Assembly: GCA_025450075.1 (NCBI GenBank)
Contig: JANWIC010000004.1
Location: 1 to 47,894 of the forward strand
DNA length: 47,894 bases
Direction of reading: 5' to 3'
DNA from: Patescibacteria group bacterium
GTDB taxonomy: Bacteria; Patescibacteriota; Dojkabacteria; JAKAPS01
The translations under genes and the position numbers were made by a program. The notes beneath the pieces were generated by a model. That model searched no databases. It was given only the letters and a program-made list of their open reading frames with translations, and was not told the DNA's origin. Numbering within the stretch: the first letter of the stretch is position 1; each line of letters begins with the position of its first letter. Below are positions 39,110-47,894 of the stretch, one piece after another.

Positions 39110-39841
39110 TTACAATCCGAAGAGATGAGGAACAATTGATCCAAGGACATAGCCGCCTAAAGCTGAAATGATTCCAACAATGACAATTTCTAATATGCTT
39201 TGTGCCATATTAATCTGAGCAAGTTTACCTTTTATTATGCCAACAATTACAAGAGCTAAGATGGTTAATAATAATGATATAAAGATTGCTGTGTGTACGG
39301 GAAAAAAGAAATATGCAATAAGTGGAAAAATTGATCCAACGATATATGAAATTCCAATTGTTATCGCTTCGGGGTATTGGACAGTTTGCGGGTCTACATT
39401 AATTCCTAATTCCTTTTCTACCATTGTCTTTTTGTATGAATGGTCATATTTATTCAATATTCCAGAAATCGTTGCTGCATCATCCGGTTGTATTCCTTCA
39501 AGTTCAAATAAGTATGCCATTTCTTTTAATTCATAAACAGGATCATTTTTAATCTCTAAAAATTCTTTTTGCACTTCTTTTTGATGTACTTGTGCCTCAG
39601 ATCTTCCGGAAATGAATTCTCCTGCACCCATAGATAATGCTCCAGCAAATGCTTCTGCAAGTCCAGCAACTATAACTGCGCGTGTATTCCCAGTTCCTCC
39701 TGCAACCGCACTTACCACTCCAACTGGTACAAGTAGACCATCCAAAGTCCCAAAAACAAATTCACGAATTCTACTAAGTCGTTCAATTCTTCCCTTTTCT
39801 GCAAATATTTTTTCTTTATGTATTTCGATGATCTTATCCAT
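39110..39841 (-). CDS. VIT1/CCC1 family transporter
   Basis: 243 aa; FVFGTLDGLLVPVGVVSAVAGGTGN, LAEAFAGALSMGAGEFISGRSEAQVHQKE. Confidence 0.9.
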   Translation of the reverse strand: MDKIIEIHKEKIFAEKGRIERLSRIREFVFGTLDGLLVPVGVVSAVAGGTGNTRAVIVAGLAEAFAGALSMGAGEFISGRSEAQVHQKEVQKEFLEIKNDPVYELKEMAYLFELEGIQPDDAATISGILNKYDHSYKKTMVEKELGINVDPQTVQYPEAITIGISYIVGSIFPLIAYFFFPVHTAIFISLLLTILALVIVGIIKGKLAQINMAQSILEIVIVGIISALGGYVLGSIVPHLFGL

Positions 39842-39865
39842 TAAACTTAGTATACTAAAATGATC

Positions 39866-40290
39866 CTAAATCTTTTGTAATTTAGTTTGAGTTATCTTAG
39901 TAAGCACCCTTCTATTCTGAAGAAGGTAGATAGTTGCAATAATAGCACCAAAAAAGTTTAAATCTCCAATCATAAAAATTATCCAGAGTATCCAATCTTT
40001 TGTATGCAATAAATGGAAAAGAAATCCATATCCAAAAAGCATTAAAAATATTTCATTTCGGGCATAGAAGATAATTTGGATAAGGAAAAAAGATAAAAGA
40101 ATATAATAACCTGATTTGGTTTTATACAATAGGAAAAACCACCTAAAAACCAGATAAGTGTAGCAAGAAGGAGAAACAATCCGGAAATATTGATATGTGT
40201 TCCATACAAATGCAGGTTATATGGTAATTGAGCGATATAGTTTGCAATAACCGTTATATATGCAATTGTTAAAGGAACTGACTTTTTCAT
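39866..40290 (-). pseudogene. frameshifted small multi-TM membrane protein
   Basis: Two overlapping ORFs in different frames (40042..40290 and 39866..40129) join into one TM protein: ..LATLIWFLGG / WFFLLYKTKSGYYILLSFFLIQIIFYARNEIFLMLF..; shift near 40132-40143 (GGTGGTTTTTCC). Confidence 0.65.
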
Positions 40291-40300
40291 AAATATTTTC

Positions 40301-40920
40301 TCATTTTATCATATTAAATTCATGTAACAACGCTTTACTTGATTCTTCTCTATGCTTTGGGTCGTAGAGGAAAGTTTGCCAACCATGCTTTTTAGCCCTA
40401 TCAATATGTTTTGTGTGTTTTCCACATACAATATTTGCTGTGGTGCAACATTAGCATTTACTGTTGCTAAATCGAATAGTTCGTCTTGTAGTTTAGTTAG
40501 TCCAACTTCACTTGAATCAAGAATTACATCCCAATCTACTTCTGGAAGAATTCCTGCATGTTTCATTGAAGCATACATGCCAGGATAAATCATAGTGAGC
40601 ACACCGACTTTGCAATTTGTATGCATTTCATTAATTACTGGCCAAATAGATGGATTCTTTTCAAATCTTGATACAAATCCATTCATTAATGAATATTCAT
40701 GAGGAATGTGTAAATTTAAACGATGATTCAATACTTCCTTAAAATGTTCAATATCCATATTTGTACATATACGCTGGTCGTACTCAGCATATATTGCATC
40801 GAACTTAGGATAATCCTCCGGATTTACTCCCAGTTCTTTCTTTAAATCTTCCCAACCATTGTTACCACTAAAGTCAATTTCAATTACTCCTCCTAAATCA
40901 AAATATACAAAAGAAATCAT
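40301..40920 (-). pseudogene. HAD-like hydrolase with C-terminal frameshift
   Basis: MISFVYFDLGGVIEIDF...QQILYVEN; after GGAAAACACACAA (40411-40423) homology continues in another frame: HTKHIDRAKKHGWQTFLYDPKHREESSKALLHEFNMIK*. The ORF-track stop at 40309 is in the shifted frame. Confidence 0.75.
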
Positions 40921-41029
40921 ATTTGTACTGTAATATCTCAACAATTATATATCATTTTGAAAAGATATAGATATATTCTAAAAATTTTGATACAGTTGGG
41001 TTACAATCGGTTATATCAATCAATATCTA

Positions 41030-42042
41030 TGATACATGTCGGCATTATTGGAACAGGTTTTGGATATACTCAAGCTTCTGTGTTTTCACAGTTAAAGAAT
41101 TGTATTGTTGAAGGAATTTGTGGAAATGATTATGAAAAAACATTAAAAATTGCAAAAGAGCTGGGAATCAAGAAGGTGTATAGGGAGTATATTTCCATAC
41201 TTGAAGATAAAGATATAGATCTTGTATGCATTGCAAGCCCGAACATACTTCATGAAGAAATGTTTTACCAAGCATTAAAGTCGCATAAGCACATTATTCT
41301 AGAAAAACCTCCTGCAATAACATCAGAAAGAATTAAAAGAATGAAAGATGCTGCTGTTGGCTATGATAAGCTGATTATTGTTGATCATGAGATGCGATTC
41401 AACCCTATCATCACAAAAATGAAAGAGTTAATTGTGCGAATTGGAGATATTTCATATCTCCAGATTTCCCAATATACGAATAAGGGAAGTGATCCAAATG
41501 TATCTTATTCCTGGATGAACCAAGCAGAAGCAGGAGGTGGACAAATTTTACTAATGGGTACCCATCTTATCGATTTATCTCGATACATACTTGATATGCC
41601 TCATGTGATAAATGGAAAAATCTATACCCATATTTTGACGCCTGAAAGGGTTGATAATCAAAATATGATACATGCGATAACGGCTGAAGAACAATTTGAA
41701 GCAATGATGGTCACCGATATGCAATGCGTCATTTCGCTAACAAACACAACTTACAGCTTTGGTTACAAGGATTTTGAAATAAAGATATTGGGTAAGAATG
41801 GTATAATCATGTATAGCGATCAATTAGGACTTATCTATTCTCAATCAAATGACAAAATCGAGAATATTTTGATAGATGATGAACTCTCTCATATCAAGGC
41901 TGGCGGATCTTTCGTATCAAAATCATTTAAGTATTTTGCAGATAGTGTTATTAAATATTTGAATAAAGAATTAATATTTCTTCCTGGATGTTCACTGCAA
42001 GAAGCTGAAGAGAACTTGCGAATTCTAGAATCTTTATCTTAA
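41030..42042 (+). CDS. Gfo/Idh/MocA family NAD(P)-dependent oxidoreductase
   Basis: MIHVGIIGTGFGYTQASVF, CIASPNILHEEMFYQALKSHKHIILEKPPA; ORF-track start 40957 is probably too early; the Rossmann N-terminus begins at the ATG at 41030. Confidence 0.88.
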
Positions 42043-44012
42043 TTTGAATGATTTCCTATAAACCTTCGAAATACGTCATTAATAATTTGAGTATTACCTG
42101 AATTTGAAGGAACATTAATAACTTCTGGAGAAACAAATACCAATCTTATAATTCTCCCCTTAGGAGACCTTCCAGGAGTAAAGTTGATCATATAATTATC
42201 ACGAGAGTCACATCCAGCATTGTATATTACTAGATTATTCTGCTCTTCAGTAAATGTTACTTTGGCATATTCATCTAATGTATAAAGATGTGGTCCTTGT
42301 CGTATTATTGCACTATGGGTAGATGCATTATATAAACCTGTACTCAACCTGCAATATGCCGCATCAAAAACCCATGGAGCAAACGCGAATTCAAGACAAA
42401 TAGCATACCCATGTGGAATATTTGGATTACTAACTATATAAACATCTTCTGCTTCAGGTGTATGGTCTTCATCAGTTTTAGGATGTGCAAGATTGGATAA
42501 GATCATTCCAAAAGGAGTGTTGCGATCCAACTTCATGTCTATTTGCTCAAATGGGATTGCTTGAGTTTTACCCTTAGAGGACTGGGTTAGAACTTCGTGT
42601 AAAGTTCTCATCATTCTTTCGATTGATACGCCACTTGGGGATATATCAATTTCTTGTTGATTTGCTGCTGCTTGTTTACGAAGGTCATTTACAAGTCTAT
42701 CAAGAACAATTCTTAATGGTGATTCAGGAGGTAAGATATCATATGTAAAAGGATTATCCCCCTCAAACAATTCTTTTAGCAAATGGACCGATATAACATC
42801 AGGCGTGCCGCTTACAAATCCTGAAGCATTTATGTTGTAATGCCCCATATCCTCTCCTCTCACGGCTGTCTTTTCATCACGCAAAGGGTCAACATAATCT
42901 CCTTTTAATTCTCTATCAATTTCTGCATTCATCCTTTCTCTCGCGACCACTAGATCTTCTCTTTGTGATAACCAGCTATCAGATGTATCCTCATCTCGAG
43001 GATTATTTAATGAACTTCTTCTAAGCAATCTAGATAAAACAGAAGGTCTTATATCGCGTTCATGAGGTTCAAATAGTTGAGCTCTTTCTCTCCAAAAAAT
43101 AGTATGCTTCTCTTCGAATTTTCGTACAATATTTTCTTCTTCCCTTGTTAAATATCGTGTTCTGGGGTCTTTCATTAATTCAATAATACTTCTTTGTTCC
43201 TCAGATAATTCGTTTTGAAGATCATTCGAATCGGTCTCTATCCTTCTATACATTCGCTTAATAACAACAGATCCATTTTCATCTGTCTCGACAACAACGG
43301 CTTTAGTTTTACCTTTAGTTGCCTTATCCTTTTCTTTTTCTGTATAACCTAATTGTTCTATTGGTTTACTTGAATCTTTAAAATCAGTACTGACTAAAAG
43401 ATAATGGCCATCATTTATCCTTCTCATTCCTAATTGTCTCTCAGGCTTTTTAAAATCAACTTCTTCGCTTTGATTCATTTTAATTGCCATTAATTCCATG
43501 CAAAATGCAGTAGGATTATGTCTGGTTCTTAATAATTGAGCTAGCTCTGTTGATTTAGCTTTTACTCCATATTCTGTAGCCATTTCACGAATAAATGAGG
43601 CAATAGTAGGTTCCTCATGACCGACTCTAAGTGCATTATTTTTAATACGATATAATTTTCTCTTAACAGAAGAATTTTCTATATCCCTTATCATTCTTGT
43701 AAATATGTTTCTCATTGGTCCGCCAAAGTACCCCTCAACTTCAAATTCTTGACCGATTTTGGATAATGTTGAAGTTATGTTAAGGATGAAAGGAATATCT
43801 ACTCTATCTTTTGGATCTAGCTTGCCAACTTCAAATAATTCATTATAGAGTTCTTCTGCTTCTATTAAATATGTTGATAATGGTTCACCATTAAGCGTAA
43901 ATCTTCTTCTTGTTCTACCTCCATCCGTATATGTTTCACGTTGAAGTCTACCATCTAATGATGTTTCAATGTTACTTAGGTGTTCGCCAGATTCTATAGT
44001 TCTGTCAGTCAT
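42039..44012 (-). CDS. large hypothetical protein
   Basis: 657 aa intact ORF, highly charged, no TM segment; no family recognised. Confidence 0.6.
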   Translation of the reverse strand: MTDRTIESGEHLSNIETSLDGRLQRETYTDGGRTRRRFTLNGEPLSTYLIEAEELYNELFEVGKLDPKDRVDIPFILNITSTLSKIGQEFEVEGYFGGPMRNIFTRMIRDIENSSVKRKLYRIKNNALRVGHEEPTIASFIREMATEYGVKAKSTELAQLLRTRHNPTAFCMELMAIKMNQSEEVDFKKPERQLGMRRINDGHYLLVSTDFKDSSKPIEQLGYTEKEKDKATKGKTKAVVVETDENGSVVIKRMYRRIETDSNDLQNELSEEQRSIIELMKDPRTRYLTREEENIVRKFEEKHTIFWRERAQLFEPHERDIRPSVLSRLLRRSSLNNPRDEDTSDSWLSQREDLVVARERMNAEIDRELKGDYVDPLRDEKTAVRGEDMGHYNINASGFVSGTPDVISVHLLKELFEGDNPFTYDILPPESPLRIVLDRLVNDLRKQAAANQQEIDISPSGVSIERMMRTLHEVLTQSSKGKTQAIPFEQIDMKLDRNTPFGMILSNLAHPKTDEDHTPEAEDVYIVSNPNIPHGYAICLEFAFAPWVFDAAYCRLSTGLYNASTHSAIIRQGPHLYTLDEYAKVTFTEEQNNLVIYNAGCDSRDNYMINFTPGRSPKGRIIRLVFVSPEVINVPSNSGNTQIINDVFRRFIGNHSN

Positions 44013-44097
44013 ATAAATTAATGATTAATTATAACTATATCGTAATTAATTGTTGAAATCAAATTATCAATTCAAAATTGCAAATATTATTTTATAT

Positions 44098-44546
44098 TCA
44101 ATTCTCCAAATTAAAGAATCTCACTATCTTTTCTCCAGAATCAAGTTCAGGTTTTTGTTTCCATGTGCAGTTTCTGGCAATAAATGTATAAACAAACCAA
44201 TCTATCTTGAGAACTGGACTGGTTTCATTCCAAAACACCCAATCATTTAATACATAACCTGTTTTTTCAAGCAACTCTCTTTTAATTACATCTAATGGCT
44301 CTTCATTCTCATTAAATCTTCCTCCCGGAATTGAGGGTATTGTTTTATCCATTTGCGGTTGCTTCTCTTCTTGTATAAGTATTTTATCTCCTACTGCGGC
44401 AATAACTTGTGCTGTATTTGGCCTTTTTAGTTTCTCAAAAATAGCAGTAGATCCATCAAACATTTGCTGTTCCCATTGCCAAACTTCAAATAATTTTCCT
44501 TGAAATACTTCTGAAAGTTATTTTTTGGTAGAGCTCTTTTTTCCAT
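44098..44546 (-). pseudogene. NUDIX hydrolase with N-terminal frameshift
   Basis: NUDIX box GGRFNENEEPLDVIKRELLEKTGY. MEKRALPKNNF in one frame (ATG at 44546) continues in another as SEVFQGKLFEVWQWEQQMFDGSTAIFEKLKR; shift at TTTCAG (44511-44516). Confidence 0.75.
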
Positions 44547-44548
44547 TA

Positions 44549-45472
44549 TTATTTGTCGCTAGGATAGAGTTCATCAAAACTATTTGGAAGGGAAAATATT
44601 GATGTTCCAGAGTTTTCAACAAACCAGTCAATATGTTGCATTTGATAATTCGGAACTTTAAAATTATCAAGCTGTTCCAAATCTTTTACATCCATTGAAA
44701 AATCAAGTGATGCAATATTTTCATCAATATGAGTAATTGTCTCCGATTTTATTAGTGGTAAATAGCCTTTTGAAACCAACCAATTTAAAATTATTTGATT
44801 TTGTGTCTTCCCATATTTATTTGCAAGAAATTCAATTAAAGGCCAATTTCTTTGTGCAGTTCTATTTCTTCTTAAGGGTTGATATATGACATTTTTAATA
44901 TTGTTTTTACTTGCGTATGCAAGTATACCTAAATATTCATTATCCCTTATTTCAAAACTGTAGTGGACTTCATGTGAATATAACTTATCTTTGAATATAT
45001 TATGAAATTTTTGCAAATATTCAAGATTTGCATTTGTCAGACTGGTATATCTTACTTTTCCTGATGATATATGCTTTGACACTAAATCGACAATGTATTT
45101 AAATCCATATTGGTTTATGGCAGAAAGTGGAAATTCAAGAGTATCTATGTAGTCAGTTTGAAATATTTTGAAAAACTTTTCGATTTCTTTTTTTACATCA
45201 TCTAATGTTGGATTAGTATAGTTATATATAACTAAAGATAAGAACATCTCTTCACGTTTTTTAATTGATTTGACTAATGCTTTTTGAATAATGTCTACCG
45301 AATGGCCTTCAGCGTTCCAGAAGTTAATTTCTGCATAATTTAAGCCTTGATTAATAGCGTAAGTAATTGAGTCGATTTGTTTTGTATCACTAATGTTCGG
45401 ATCAAATGTCGCTAAACCTCCAATACCCCATCCTCCAATACCAATTTTAGAAATATCCTGAAGTTGTATCAT
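44549..45472 (-). CDS. aldo/keto reductase family protein
   Basis: 307 aa; IGIGGWGIGG, AINQGLNYAEINFWNAEGHS, LNWLVSKGYLPLIKSETITHIDENIASLDF. Confidence 0.82.
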   Translation of the reverse strand: MIQLQDISKIGIGGWGIGGLATFDPNISDTKQIDSITYAINQGLNYAEINFWNAEGHSVDIIQKALVKSIKKREEMFLSLVIYNYTNPTLDDVKKEIEKFFKIFQTDYIDTLEFPLSAINQYGFKYIVDLVSKHISSGKVRYTSLTNANLEYLQKFHNIFKDKLYSHEVHYSFEIRDNEYLGILAYASKNNIKNVIYQPLRRNRTAQRNWPLIEFLANKYGKTQNQIILNWLVSKGYLPLIKSETITHIDENIASLDFSMDVKDLEQLDNFKVPNYQMQHIDWFVENSGTSIFSLPNSFDELYPSDK

Positions 45473-45497
45473 ATTGCTTACTCTTTGTTATGTATCT

Positions 45498-46247
45498 TTA
45501 TTTTATATGACCTCCACCATCCACGTATATGATATTGCCATTTAAATAATTTGTATCATCTTCAACCAACATATATGCAGCCTTTGCAATATATTCCGTA
45601 GAACTCAATTTACCTAATGGGTTCTCTTTAGCGAGACCATCCCAAAGATCTTGGGTATTTCCTAGTTGAGCCCAATATTTATTATTTGTCTTTGTAGCTC
45701 CAGGCGAAATTGCATTTGTTCTGATCCCATATTTGGAAAGAGATTTTACCATCGCTTTCATGAAATTGATGGTTCCTGCCGTGGCGACAGAATATGCTAT
45801 ATCATTCTCATCTGGATAATCACCCAGATCAGAGGTAATTATGATAAGATTTGCATTTGTAGCCTTCTTTAGTAATGGAATAAAATATTTAGTGCAAAGG
45901 AAATTACCATCTAATTTGGTCCGAGTAATTGTTTGCCAATCTTCAAAACTGCAAGTTTCAATTGGTGTCATCCAATCAACTGCAGCATTATTAACTAATA
46001 CATCTAATTTTCCAAACTTTTCTTCAACTTGTCTTGCAAGTTCTTTTACGCTTTCCTCATTTGTAACGTCTAATTGATATAAGCTTGCATTTGTTCCACT
46101 TGCTTCAATATCAGCGCAAACCTTTTCTCCATCAGATTTATTGTTTGCATAGGTAACTATTACTTTATATCCTTTTAATCCAAAATATCTTGCAATCCCT
46201 GCTCCAATTCCATTCGATGAACCCGTAATTAAAATTGATTTATCCAT
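45498..46247 (-). CDS. short-chain dehydrogenase/reductase-like protein with YxxxT in place of YxxxK
   Basis: 249 aa; ILITGSSNGIGAGIARYF, VLVNNAAVDW, IITSDLGDYPDENDIAYSVATAGTINFMKAM, RTNAISPGATKT. Confidence 0.9.
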   Translation of the reverse strand: MDKSILITGSSNGIGAGIARYFGLKGYKVIVTYANNKSDGEKVCADIEASGTNASLYQLDVTNEESVKELARQVEEKFGKLDVLVNNAAVDWMTPIETCSFEDWQTITRTKLDGNFLCTKYFIPLLKKATNANLIIITSDLGDYPDENDIAYSVATAGTINFMKAMVKSLSKYGIRTNAISPGATKTNNKYWAQLGNTQDLWDGLAKENPLGKLSSTEYIAKAAYMLVEDDTNYLNGNIIYVDGGGHIK

Positions 46248-46335
46248 AAATATTACTTAATTGATCCGATTATATCGCTTTTAAGCAGATCAAGGAAGTG
46301 ATACAATCAATTTATTATCATATCAAAAATTAAAG

Positions 46336-47301
46336 ATGAAAATAGCAATTTTGTCAGAAGCTTTTACTTTTAATCCAATTCTGGATGATTTAAAAAAACT
46401 AGGAGACGTAATTTCCTATGATGATACCACCACTGAAGAAAGCATGATTGAAAGATGCTTTGGAGTTGATATTGCATTATTGAATTGCTGGGTCTCTCCA
46501 CTTACCCATAACGTAATTGATGGCCTTACAACTGTTAAACTTATTGTCACGAATACTACAGGATATGAACAGATCGATACGTCATATGCAAGGAGCAAGG
46601 GGATTTCAATAGCGAATGTGCCAGGGTTTGGCACTGAAAGTGTTGCTGAAATGGTTATCGGATTAATGCTTGCAATTGATAGGATGATTCCATTAGGAGA
46701 TAATCAAATGAAAAAACAGCCTTTTTGGGTAGATCCCCAAAATGAAGAAATGAAGATTTTTAAAGGATTTAATTTGAATGATAAAACATTGGGAATAATT
46801 GGTTTAGGGGCAATCGGAATGAGAGTTGCACAATTAGGGAATGCTTTTGGAATGCATGTGATTGGATACAATAGGACAACTAAAGATATTCCTTTTGTAA
46901 AAATGATGCCATTAGAAGATCTCTTAAAAGAGTCGGATATTGTTTCAATTAATGTTGCCTCAACATCAGAAACAATAGGAATCATTAATGAGAAGACATT
47001 ATCTTTAATGAAATCTAATGCAATCCTTGTTAATACCGCAAGAGATAATCTTATTGATGTCGATGCACTTTATTCTGCTTTAAAGAATGGAAAAATTAGA
47101 GGAGCGGGGTTAGATGGAATTGGATTGTCTTCTTCAGATCATCCAATTTTAAAACTAAACAATCTAATACTGACACCTCATATAGGGTGGTATACTGAGG
47201 AATCAGGGCTTAATATTGCACATATCATTCTAGATATTGTAAAGGCTTTTCTAGCTGGAAAAAATCTTCATATTGTGAATTTAAAAGCAAATTTAAGTTA
47301 A
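46336..47301 (+). CDS. D-isomer-specific 2-hydroxyacid dehydrogenase
   Basis: 321 aa; LGIIGLGAIGMRVAQLGNAFGMHVIGYNR, LVNTARDNLIDVDALYSALKNGKIRGAGLDG, LTPHIGWYTEES. Confidence 0.93.
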   Translation: MKIAILSEAFTFNPILDDLKKLGDVISYDDTTTEESMIERCFGVDIALLNCWVSPLTHNVIDGLTTVKLIVTNTTGYEQIDTSYARSKGISIANVPGFGTESVAEMVIGLMLAIDRMIPLGDNQMKKQPFWVDPQNEEMKIFKGFNLNDKTLGIIGLGAIGMRVAQLGNAFGMHVIGYNRTTKDIPFVKMMPLEDLLKESDIVSINVASTSETIGIINEKTLSLMKSNAILVNTARDNLIDVDALYSALKNGKIRGAGLDGIGLSSSDHPILKLNNLILTPHIGWYTEESGLNIAHIILDIVKAFLAGKNLHIVNLKANLS

Positions 47302-47303
47302 AA

Positions 47304-47894
47304 CTATCTTTTGAGAACGATCAATTCGGATAAGATAAGAAGTGTATCATAAATTGCCTCTTCAGTATTTTTATCTCTATTTCCTCTTTTTATCGCTATA
47401 GCAACAATTAAATCCATAAGATATGGATTTAATACTAAGATGTACCTAATTATCTCTTGTGCATATTTACCACGAATAGAAGTTATTGGTTTGTCAGTTA
47501 AATTAGTAACTTGTTGATTAATATAATCATTCACTCTATGTATAATAGAATAAAATGAATCTTGCTTAACAATTAATGGATTAAACTGAGGTGATTGTCT
47601 CAATGCTTTTGCATATTGGATATCCTCAAGTGAAAGTATTGCTAACATATCAATAACAGCTTCTACAATTACTTTTCTATCAACTCTTGGAGTATGTGGG
47701 AATTTCAAGTCAATTATTCTAGATATATAATTTAAAACATCTGAATCAGTTTCTGATTGAAGTTCAATATTTTTGAATCTTTCACGAAGTTTTGCAAATT
47801 CTGAATCCATATCAATTGTATTTTCATCCGAAAAATATCTACTTACCATTCTCGCATGAAGGACCGGAACATGTGTTGTAGTATACTCTTGATA
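47304..47894 (-). CDS. hypothetical protein, possibly 5'-partial at the right window edge
   Basis: ORF of 181 aa from ATG 47849, but the frame stays open to the window edge (YQEYTTTHVPVLHARMVSRYFSDEN..); true start unresolved. Confidence 0.45.
   Translation of the reverse strand, partial: YQEYTTTHVPVLHARMVSRYFSDENTIDMDSEFAKLRERFKNIELQSETDSDVLNYISRIIDLKFPHTPRVDRKVIVEAVIDMLAILSLEDIQYAKALRQSPQFNPLIVKQDSFYSIIHRVNDYINQQVTNLTDKPITSIRGKYAQEIIRYILVLNPYLMDLIVAIAIKRGNRDKNTEEAIYDTLLILSELIVLKR

Noticed and set aside
40920-40932. TACAGT-ACAAAT-ATG as a further leaderless promoter for the HAD gene.
   Set aside because: The -10 match is only 4 of 6 and no -35 was seen; not counted among the supporting cases.
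46248-46335. TTGATC...GATCAA inverted repeat in the divergent SDR/hydroxyacid dehydrogenase intergenic region.
   Set aside because: Six-bp arms separated by about 20 nt in AT-rich DNA are likely by chance.
47304-47894. The N-terminal extension YQEYTTTHVPVLHARMV looks like the start of RsmH (16S rRNA methyltransferase).
   Set aside because: The rest of the ORF has no methyltransferase motifs; the short resemblance is probably coincidental and the true start is unresolved at the window edge.
1-47894. CRISPR arrays, tRNA/rRNA genes, transposases, integrases or phage modules.
   Set aside because: No regularly spaced repeats, tRNA-like or rRNA-like segments, or mobile-element proteins recognised by reading; a tRNAscan/Infernal run would be needed to exclude small RNAs.

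Overview
AT-rich, gene-dense bacterial window, probably Candidate Phyla Radiation/Patescibacteria or a similar lineage (inference from gene content and compactness; not proven). No rRNA, tRNA, CRISPR array, transposase or phage module was recognised. Left part (2.8-16 kb): a dense polysaccharide synthesis/processing locus. It encodes a membrane glycosyltransferase fused to a GH5 mannanase-like domain, a double-GT2 fusion protein, a secreted GH113-like protein, two GH8 proteins, a BcsA-like GT2 and a PMT/GT39-like protein. BcsB, BcsC and PilZ are not present. A further secreted TIM-barrel-like hydrolase on a Thr/Pro stalk lies at 21.3-23 kb among orphan membrane proteins. The rest is mostly housekeeping and accessory genes (SufB-Rieske, HIT, TrhO, Crp/Fnr, cytidine deaminase, Dus, AI-2E family, M1 aminopeptidase, CPBP protease, MerR/TipAS, ROK, VIT1, Gfo/Idh, AKR, SDR, 2-hydroxyacid dehydrogenase) plus large orphan proteins. 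Main observations: (1) the GT/GH locus; (2) many genes with a -10 box exactly 6-7 nt upstream of the ATG, suggesting widespread leaderless transcription; (3) almost every convergent gene pair overlaps at its 3' ends, four of them through a shared TTAA double stop; (4) a cluster of frameshifted or truncated genes at 38-45 kb; (5) perfect palindromes in divergent intergenic regions.
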